From contig CALAZS010000180.1 in NCBI GenBank assembly GCA_937926265.1, positions 1-14,590 of the forward strand: DNA of 14,590 bases, written 5' to 3'. Below, one piece after another: positions 1-5,502 of this stretch. This DNA comes from an uncultured Gammaproteobacteria bacterium (GTDB lineage Bacteria > Pseudomonadota > Gammaproteobacteria > Chromatiales > Chromatiaceae). Numbering within the stretch: the first letter of the stretch is position 1; each line of letters opens with the position of its first letter. The translations under genes and the position numbers were made by a program. The notes beneath the pieces are model-generated. The model made no database searches. It saw only the letters and a program-made list of their open reading frames with translations, and was not told where the DNA came from.

Positions 1-306
1 CTTGCCGCTGCGATACAATCGACCAAACCTCTTGGCGTGGTTACCTGCTTTGGCATGGTTGGGTCGCCAAAACTGTCATTGACCGTGTTTCCTTTCATTT
101 TGCGTGGTGTTTCGCTCGTTGGTATTGATTCGCAAAGTTGTCCGATGGATCTTAGAACCAAACTCTGGCAGAAGATGGCGGGTGACTGGAAACCTGACAA
201 CCTTCATGACATGACTGAGAGTGTCGATCTTTCAGGGTTGCCAGACGTTATTGAAAAAATGCTGGCCGGTCAGCACCAGGGACGCAAGCTGGTTAAAGTT
301 TCTTAA
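1..306 (+). CDS. acuI: acrylyl-CoA reductase (AcuI/YhdH family), 3' part only
   Basis: This is the C-terminal 101 residues of a zinc-independent medium-chain dehydrogenase/reductase. The reading frame is open to the left edge and stops at TAA 304-306. The stretch VFPFILRGVSLVGIDS, followed by CPMDLR, is what I recognise as the C-terminal signature of the YhdH/AcuI branch, which reduces acrylyl-CoA to propionyl-CoA with NADPH. The Rossmann nucleotide-binding motif would lie to the left of the window. The first Met in view (37) is internal, not a start. The gene lies directly upstream of prpE in the same direction, which fits a role in supplying propionyl-CoA. A more general quinone-oxidoreductase role cannot be excluded from this fragment, because the family is often annotated that way. 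Confidence 0.8.
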   Translation, partial: LAAAIQSTKPLGVVTCFGMVGSPKLSLTVFPFILRGVSLVGIDSQSCPMDLRTKLWQKMAGDWKPDNLHDMTESVDLSGLPDVIEKMLAGQHQGRKLVKVS

Positions 307-373
307 CAGCTCAAAGTTTTTTCCTGGCATTTTCCAAATACAAAACATCTTCATTTAGTCGTTAAAATCCCAT

Positions 374-385
374 ATTGTCGACATT
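374..385. promoter_or_regulatory. operator candidate 1 (palindromic TGTCGACA core)
   Basis: The site reads ATTGTCGACATT. Its 8-bp core TGTCGACA is a perfect palindrome, and the same 12 bases recur at 436-447. FCD-type GntR regulators commonly bind short palindromes of the TTGTNNACAA kind, and such a regulator is encoded just after prpE, so self-control of the cluster is a reasonable inference. I found GTCGAC at only one other place in the window, inside prpC near 4423, without the flanking match. Confidence 0.55.
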
Positions 386-435
386 TTTATTAAAAATAGC
401 CAAATTTAAGAATTAAATTTGTAAATTTAGTAAAA

Positions 436-447
436 ATTGTCGACATT
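436..447. promoter_or_regulatory. operator candidate 2 (identical to candidate 1), next to the prpE promoter
   Basis: An exact 12-base copy of the site at 374-385, with centres 62 bp apart, close to six helical turns. It lies 41 bp before the prpE start codon. Just downstream is TATGCT (454-459), a four-of-six match to a -10 box, without a convincing -35 at normal spacing. A protein bound here would overlap or touch RNA polymerase, so repression is the simplest reading. The promoter position itself is uncertain. Confidence 0.55.
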
Positions 448-488
448 ATCGTCTATGCTCTACGCAGAACTTTTTCAAGGGGATAACA

Positions 489-2384
489 ATGACCAACTAC
501 AAACCCATTTATGAACGTTCTCTAAAGGATCCTGAAGGCTTTTGGGGAGAAGCTGCCAACAATATCGACTGGGATAAACCATGGGACAAGGTGCTGGATC
601 TTGAAGCCAGGCCGGTTCCCCGGTGGTTTGTCGGTGGTCAACTTAATACCTGCTTTAACGCACTTGACCGGCATGTAGCCAACGGTCTTGGAGATCAGCC
701 GGCATTAATTTATGACTCACCAATTACAGATTCAAAAAAGACTTACACCTACTCTGAGTTAACCGATGCCGTAGCTCTTTTTGCCGGCATATTACGTGAC
801 CAGGGTGTTGTCAAAGGTGACCGGGTACTCATCTATATGCCGATGATTCCTGAAGCTGCAATTGCGATGCTGGCCTGTGCCCGTCTTGGTGCAATTCATT
901 CGGTTGTATTCGGTGGTTTTGCTTCAAATGAACTGGCAACAAGAATCAATGACGCACAGCCTAAAGTGATTGTCAGTGCTTCCTGTGGAATAGAGCCCAA
1001 CAGGGTCGTTGAATATAAGCCACTGTTGGATAAAGCAATTGAGCTTTCAAGTCACAAACCATCGAGTTGCATAATCTATGCACGTCCCCAGTCCAAAGCC
1101 GAGCTGATTGAAGGACGCGATGTTGACTGGCAGTCTGCACTGCAAAATACCACCCCGGCTGATTGTGTACCGGTAGAAGCAACTGATCCACTTTATATTC
1201 TCTATACGTCAGGAACAACCGGACAGCCTAAAGGTGTAGTGCGTGATAATGGCGGTCATGCGGTTGCGATGCACTGGACCATGAAAAATATCTACAACGT
1301 TAAAGCTGGAGATGTTTACTGGGCGGCGTCAGATGTAGGCTGGGTAGTAGGCCATAGTTATATCGTCTATGCACCCTTGCTGGCTGGTTGCACTACAGTC
1401 CTTTACGAAGGCAAGCCGGTTGGCACGCCTGATCCCGGTGCATTCTGGCGGGTTATCAATGAACATAACGTAAAAGTTTTATTTACTGCACCGACTGCTT
1501 TCAGGGCAATTAAAAAAGAAGACCCTGATGGTGAATATCTCAAAAAGTACGATATCAGTGGTTTACAGGCCCTGTTCCTGGCAGGTGAACGTTGCGATCC
1601 GGATACTCTTTACTGGGCAAGGGAAAAACTTGAAAAGCCGGTTATTGACCACTGGTGGCAAACAGAAACAGCCTGGGGTATTGCAGCTAATCCAATGGGT
1701 ATTGAACCAATGGAAATCAAGCCCGGTTCGCCGACTGTCGCCATGCCCGGTTACGATGTGCATATCCTTTCAGAAGATGGCCAGGATATGCCGGATGGTG
1801 AAATGGGTAACATTGCCATCAAGTTGCCATTACCACCTTCATGTCTGCCAACGCTATGGAATAACGACCAGCGTTTTATTGATTCATATCTTTCCAAATA
1901 TCCCGGATATTATCTGACAGGGGATGCAGGCTATCGTGATGCTGATGGTTATCTCTGGATCATGAGTCGTATCGATGATGTGATTAATGTTGCCGGACAC
2001 CGTTTATCAACAGGTGCGATTGAAGAAGTGCTTGCCGGTCATGAAGATGTAGCCGAATGTGCGGTCATTGGTGTGGCAAATGAGCTTAAGGGGCAGTTGC
2101 CTCTGGGGCTTGTCGTACTCAAAGCCGGTGTTGAAAGGGATGAGACGGAACTTTCCGGTGAACTTGTTAAACGGGTACGCAACCTTATCGGCCCGGTAGC
2201 GGCATTTAAACTGGTAGCAATTGTCAGTGCTTTACCTAAAACCCGTTCAGGAAAAATTTTACGCGGCACCATGGTGAAAATTGCTGATGGTGAAGAATGG
2301 AAAATGCCTGCCACTATCGATAATCCCGCGATTCTGGATGCAGTTACCGAAGCGCTGAAAAAACTGGGTTATGCCGGAGGCTGA
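489..2384 (+). CDS. prpE: propionyl-CoA synthetase PrpE
   Basis: This is an AMP-forming acyl-CoA synthetase of 631 residues, near the usual PrpE length of about 628. It turns propionate, ATP and CoA into propionyl-CoA through a propionyl-adenylate. Visible in order are the ACS N-terminal region (about 5-60), the P-loop-like YTSGTTGQPKG (239-249), the C-terminal-domain motif SRIDDVINVAGHR (493-505), and TRSGKILRG with K589 as the expected catalytic lysine, the residue that is acetylated in the Salmonella enzyme. The start ATG has a good Shine-Dalgarno, AAGGGGA at 477-483. PrpE rather than acetyl-CoA synthetase is favoured by the length, the N-terminus and the prp neighbours. It is the first full gene after the twin operator sites and ends one base before the start of the regulator gene. 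Acrylate activation is a possible second activity. Confidence 0.93.
   Translation: MTNYKPIYERSLKDPEGFWGEAANNIDWDKPWDKVLDLEARPVPRWFVGGQLNTCFNALDRHVANGLGDQPALIYDSPITDSKKTYTYSELTDAVALFAGILRDQGVVKGDRVLIYMPMIPEAAIAMLACARLGAIHSVVFGGFASNELATRINDAQPKVIVSASCGIEPNRVVEYKPLLDKAIELSSHKPSSCIIYARPQSKAELIEGRDVDWQSALQNTTPADCVPVEATDPLYILYTSGTTGQPKGVVRDNGGHAVAMHWTMKNIYNVKAGDVYWAASDVGWVVGHSYIVYAPLLAGCTTVLYEGKPVGTPDPGAFWRVINEHNVKVLFTAPTAFRAIKKEDPDGEYLKKYDISGLQALFLAGERCDPDTLYWAREKLEKPVIDHWWQTETAWGIAANPMGIEPMEIKPGSPTVAMPGYDVHILSEDGQDMPDGEMGNIAIKLPLPPSCLPTLWNNDQRFIDSYLSKYPGYYLTGDAGYRDADGYLWIMSRIDDVINVAGHRLSTGAIEEVLAGHEDVAECAVIGVANELKGQLPLGLVVLKAGVERDETELSGELVKRVRNLIGPVAAFKLVAIVSALPKTRSGKILRGTMVKIADGEEWKMPATIDNPAILDAVTEALKKLGYAGG
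2376..2380 (+). promoter_or_regulatory. ribosome binding site that decides the regulator start
   Basis: GGAGG lies five bases before ATG 2386. The upstream in-frame ATG at 2371 has no such site and would itself overlap this one. It therefore favours the shorter regulator protein and places its start one base after the prpE stop (TGATATG), an arrangement suited to translational coupling. Confidence 0.7.
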
Positions 2385-2385
2385 T

Positions 2386-3072
2386 ATGGCTGCTGTTCAG
2401 GATGGTGTTGTTACCTCTATTCCGGATCGTCTGTTTCTTGATCTTAAAAATGCCATCTTTGAAGGCCGCATTGCTGTTGGCTCAAAGCTGAGTGAACCTG
2501 AACTTGCCAGGGAATATGAAGTCAGTCGCGGTGCTCTTCGCGAAGCAATTGGCAGGCTGGAAGCCTGTCGCCTGGTGATCAGGAAAAACAATCTTGGCAC
2601 CCGTGTGGTTTCGCTTAACCATGAACAGTTAATAGAAATCTATCATGTCAGGGAGTCGCTGGAAGGCATGGCCGCCAGGCAGGCCGCTTTGGCGATCACA
2701 GATGAAGAGCTGCGAGAACTGGACCGTCTGTTAGACCATCATGCCAATGATATCGAAGAAGAAATTAATCATGCTTATTTCCAGGAAGAGGGTGATCTGG
2801 ATTTTCACTACAGCATAGTTAAAGCAAGTCATAACAATTTTCTTTTTGAGCTGTTGTGCAACGACCTTTATCAACTGGTTAGGCTATACCGCTACCAGTT
2901 TGGTATGCGCAGTAAACGAGCTGTACGTGCTTACGATGAACACTGCAATATTGTGGATGCCATAAAACGACGTGATGGTGAAATGGCAGAGCACATGATG
3001 CGCGCACATATCAGGGCATCACGGGAAAACGTCGAGCTAATGTTGGCAGACAGAACAAGCAACATTGCTTAA
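2386..3072 (+). CDS. GntR-family (FadR/FCD subfamily) transcriptional regulator of the propionate cluster
   Basis: A 228-residue DNA-binding regulator. The N-terminal winged helix-turn-helix (about 14-80) contains LSEPELAREYEVSRGALREA, typical of GntR proteins. The C-terminal all-helical FCD ligand domain (about 83-215) keeps the acid/three-histidine metal-site pattern: D137 and H141 (DLDFH), H186 (YDEHC) and H208 (MRAHI). Start 2386 is chosen over 2371 because of the GGAGG five bases upstream. GntR-type regulators control prp clusters in Vibrio- and Shewanella-like bacteria, where they replace the sigma-54 activator PrpR of enterics. Its position inside the operon suggests autoregulation, probably at the two TGTCGACA sites before prpE. 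The effector is not visible from sequence; 2-methylcitrate or another cycle intermediate is a guess. Confidence 0.88.
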   Translation: MAAVQDGVVTSIPDRLFLDLKNAIFEGRIAVGSKLSEPELAREYEVSRGALREAIGRLEACRLVIRKNNLGTRVVSLNHEQLIEIYHVRESLEGMAARQAALAITDEELRELDRLLDHHANDIEEEINHAYFQEEGDLDFHYSIVKASHNNFLFELLCNDLYQLVRLYRYQFGMRSKRAVRAYDEHCNIVDAIKRRDGEMAEHMMRAHIRASRENVELMLADRTSNIA

Positions 3073-3078
3073 AAATTT

Positions 3079-3102
3079 CAAATTAACTTAACAAATTAAC
3101 TT
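3079..3102 (+). repeat. 11-bp direct repeat between the regulator gene and prpB
   Basis: CAAATTAACTT occurs at 3079-3089 and again at 3092-3102, a 13-bp period, in the AT-rich 49-bp gap before prpB. The prpB Shine-Dalgarno (AAAAGGCGA, 3105-3113) follows at once. This may be only simple-sequence duplication, or it may be a binding site; the sequence does not decide. Confidence 0.6.
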
Positions 3103-3121
3103 TAAAAGGCGAAAAATTACT

Positions 3122-4006
3122 ATGTCAGTCCATTCAGCCGGAAAAAAATTCAGGGAAGCCATCCTTGAGGAAAAGCCACTTCAATGCATTGGTGCAATCA
3201 ATGCTTACCATGCGCGTCTTGCCGAGGCCTCAGGTTTTAAATCACTGTATATTTCTGGTGGCGGTGTTGCAGCCAGTTCCTGTGGAATTCCTGATCTTGG
3301 TATTACTACCATGGAAGACGTATTAACTGACCTTAAACGCATTACCGATGTCAGTGACCTGCCGGTACTTGTTGATGTTGATACTGGCTGGGGTGGCGCT
3401 TTTAATATCGCAAGAACAGTACGCTCAATGGTTAAGTGCGGTGCTGCTGCGATTCACATCGAAGACCAGGTCCAGCAAAAGCGCTGTGGTCATCGTCCTA
3501 ACAAGGCAATGGTGAGCCAGTCAGAGATGGCCGATCGAATCAAGGCTGCTGTTGATGCCAGGACTGATCCTGATTTTGTCATCATGGCAAGAACGGATGC
3601 ATTGGCTGTTGAGGGTATGCAGTCGGCAATCGATCGTGCAGGTGCCTGTGTTGACGCTGGAGCCGACATGATTTTTCCGGAGGCCATGACAGAACTTTCG
3701 CAATACGAGGAATTTGTCAAAGCAGTAGAAGTGCCTGTTTTGGCGAATATTACCGAGTTTGGCAGTACGCCGTTATTTACTGTTGAAGAACTCGCTTCTG
3801 TTGGCGTCAGTGTAGCGCTTTATCCTTTAACCGCTTTTCGTGCTGCAAGTGCTGCGGCATTAAAGGTTTACCAGACAGTCAGGTCTGAAGGTACACAGAA
3901 GAATGTTGTGGCAGATATGCAAAGTCGAATGGATCTTTATGATTATCTTGGCTATCACGAATTTGAACAGAAACTTGATCAACTTTTCGAATCGGAAAAC
4001 GACTAA
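3122..4006 (+). CDS. prpB: 2-methylisocitrate lyase PrpB
   Basis: At 294 residues this matches the family length (E. coli PrpB has 296). It cleaves (2S,3R)-2-methylisocitrate into pyruvate and succinate, the last step of the 2-methylcitrate cycle, in the cytoplasm. The isocitrate lyase/PEP mutase signature KRCGH (120-124) carries the catalytic C122. VDVDTGWGG supplies the Mg-binding acids D85 and D87. FRAASAAALKVY near the C-terminus is also typical of the family. The start ATG follows AAAAGGCGA at normal spacing. It is separated from the regulator by 49 bp and from prpC by 32 bp, which fits one transcript. Isocitrate lyase itself is unlikely, since that protein is much longer. Confidence 0.95.
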   Translation: MSVHSAGKKFREAILEEKPLQCIGAINAYHARLAEASGFKSLYISGGGVAASSCGIPDLGITTMEDVLTDLKRITDVSDLPVLVDVDTGWGGAFNIARTVRSMVKCGAAAIHIEDQVQQKRCGHRPNKAMVSQSEMADRIKAAVDARTDPDFVIMARTDALAVEGMQSAIDRAGACVDAGADMIFPEAMTELSQYEEFVKAVEVPVLANITEFGSTPLFTVEELASVGVSVALYPLTAFRAASAAALKVYQTVRSEGTQKNVVADMQSRMDLYDYLGYHEFEQKLDQLFESEND

Positions 4007-4038
4007 AGTTATTTATTATAAGAAAAAGGGGGATCCCC

Positions 4039-5187
4039 ATGACAGAACAGGTTTTACCCAAAGCCAAGAAATCGGTGGCATTATCCGGAACCGCTGCAGG
4101 CAATACAGCAATCTGTACCGTTGGTCGAACTGGTAACGATTTACACTATCGTGGCTACGATATTCTGGATATTGCAGAAACATGCGAATTTGAAGAAATT
4201 GCGTATCTTATTGTTCATGGCAAACTGCCAAACCAGGCAGAGCTCGATGCGTATAAAACCAGGTTAAAAGGTATGCGTGGTTTACCTGATGCAGTTAAGC
4301 AATCACTTGAAGCATTACCCAAAACCACGCATCCAATGGATGTGATGCGTACCGGCTGTTCTGTGCTCGGTTGTGTTGAAACAGAAAGTGAAAAACCGAA
4401 TGAAGATGAATCGACAAAGATAGTCGACAGGTTAATGGCCTGTTTTGGTTCGATCCTGCTTTACTGGTATCACTTTGCCTTTAATGGAAAGCGCATTGAA
4501 GTGGAAACCGATGATGATTCCATTGGTGGACATTTTCTGCATCTGCTTCATGGTGAAACCCCAAGTGAGTCCTGGGTCAGAGCCATGCATACATCGCTAA
4601 TACTTTATGCCGAGCATGAGTTTAATGCTTCCACATTCACTGCGCGTGTTGTTGCCGGAACAAATTCTGATATGCATTCGGCTATCACTGCAGCTATTGG
4701 TGCTTTGCGCGGCCCCAAGCATGGTGGTGCCAATGAAGCAGCATTCAGAATTCAGAGTCGTTACAACAGTGCTGATGAAGCTGAAACAGATATAAGAGAG
4801 CGTGTTGCCCGCAAGGAAATCATCATAGGCTTTGGTCACCCGGTTTACACGGTTGGTGATCCAAGGAATGACGTCATCAAGGGTGTGGCCAAGGCGCTGT
4901 CTGAAGAAAACAATGATATGACGATGTATGAAGTTGCTGAACGTTTGGAATCAGTAATGTGGGAAATCAAGAAAATGTTTCCTAACCTCGATTGGTTTTC
5001 TGCTGTTTCTTATAACCAGATGGGTGTACCTACAGACATGTTTACACCGTTGTTTGTTATTGCGCGAACTTCAGGCTGGGGTGCGCATGTTATCGAGCAG
5101 CGCCAGGATGGCAAGATTATTCGGCCTTCTGCTAATTACACAGGTCCTGAGAATCTTGAATTCGTTCCTATAAACAAACGTTCATGA
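4039..5187 (+). CDS. prpC: 2-methylcitrate synthase PrpC
   Basis: A 382-residue type I citrate-synthase-fold enzyme that condenses propionyl-CoA with oxaloacetate to 2-methylcitrate and CoA. Citrate-synthase catalytic positions are present: H228 in GPKHGGANEAA, H267 in GFGHPVYT and D318 in NLDWFSAVSY. The C-terminal FVIARTSGWGAHVIEQ is standard for the small bacterial citrate/methylcitrate synthases. Length and the position between prpB and acnD argue for PrpC rather than the housekeeping GltA, which in gammaproteobacteria is longer and NADH-regulated. The Shine-Dalgarno is a run of five G plus A (4028-4033) inside the perfect palindrome GGGGATCCCC (4029-4038). Unlike the other junctions in the cluster, the gap to acnD is 315 bp and holds two inserted repeats. 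Confidence 0.94.
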   Translation: MTEQVLPKAKKSVALSGTAAGNTAICTVGRTGNDLHYRGYDILDIAETCEFEEIAYLIVHGKLPNQAELDAYKTRLKGMRGLPDAVKQSLEALPKTTHPMDVMRTGCSVLGCVETESEKPNEDESTKIVDRLMACFGSILLYWYHFAFNGKRIEVETDDDSIGGHFLHLLHGETPSESWVRAMHTSLILYAEHEFNASTFTARVVAGTNSDMHSAITAAIGALRGPKHGGANEAAFRIQSRYNSADEAETDIRERVARKEIIIGFGHPVYTVGDPRNDVIKGVAKALSEENNDMTMYEVAERLESVMWEIKKMFPNLDWFSAVSYNQMGVPTDMFTPLFVIARTSGWGAHVIEQRQDGKIIRPSANYTGPENLEFVPINKRS

Positions 5188-5190
5188 GTG

Positions 5191-5298
5191 AACAGGAGCA
5201 ATTGAACCTTTTTCGAAGACGCCGTGAATACATCCCTGTAGGCTTGGCTTCGGCATCCATGCCTCAGACACTTCTTAAAAGGTCCAATCACTCCTGTT
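5191..5298. repeat. inverted-repeat element, copy 1 (MITE-like), 4 nt after prpC
   Basis: A 76-bp core (5207-5282) is bounded by CCTTTT and AAAAGG and contains a central hairpin, GGCAT-cc-ATGCC (5242-5253). The core is extended on both sides by arms that pair with each other: AACAGGAG, ATTG and ACC on the left against GGT, CAAT and CTCCTGTT on the right. The right end runs into TTTTT, so the outer arms look like the stem of a Rho-independent terminator for prpC. The core matches copy 2 (reverse complement) at 58 of 76 positions without a gap, counted by hand. No open reading frame is carried. It is probably a non-autonomous dispersed repeat. Confidence 0.82.
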
Positions 5299-5372
5299 TT
5301 TAAGCAGATCGCTTAATGGCTAAATATTTAATACGCAGTGATCTGGATACAAACAAATTTACCAAATAGAGA

Positions 5373-5473
5373 AGGGCCTGAATGTCCTTTTCAAAAGTGT
5401 ATGCAGCAGGGATGCTGCATCCAAGCGTATAGGGATATATCTACAGCGTCTTTTGAAAAGGATTTCAGACCCT
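5373..5473. repeat. inverted-repeat element, copy 2, opposite orientation, 29 bp before acnD
   Basis: The same 76-bp core as copy 1 in reverse orientation (5386-5461). It is flanked by inverted arms with a different sequence from those of copy 1: GGGcCTGAA on the left pairs with TTCAGaCCC on the right. With TCCTTTTCAAAAG and CTTTTGAAAAGGA inside, the full arms are about 24 nt each. The central hairpin, ATGCAGCA-ggga-TGCTGCAT (5401-5420), differs in sequence from copy 1 but still pairs perfectly. Any acnD message started upstream would contain this long stem just before its start codon. The 74 bp between the copies hold no gene, only the palindromes TAAATATTTA (5321-5330) and CAGATC/GATCTG (5305-5345). 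Confidence 0.82.
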
Positions 5474-5502
5474 GATTAATTAATGAGAAATTTTTAAAGA
5501 CC

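Noticed and set aside
2371..2385. Longer start for the GntR regulator (ATG 2371, five extra residues)
   Set aside because: The GGAGG at 2376-2380 would fall inside the coding sequence. It is ideally spaced for ATG 2386 instead.
4028..4038. Hairpin that might hide the prpC ribosome site (GGGGATCCCC)
   Set aside because: The palindrome has no loop. Allowing a loop leaves only three G-C pairs, too weak to call a regulatory structure.
4423..4428. A third GTCGAC site inside prpC as an operator
   Set aside because: Only the 6-bp core is shared. The flanks (ATAGTCGACAGG) do not match the twin sites and it lies well inside coding sequence.
5191..5473. CRISPR array or transposase remnant between prpC and acnD
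   Set aside because: There are only two diverged copies in opposite orientation, no regular spacers, and no coding potential for a transposase.
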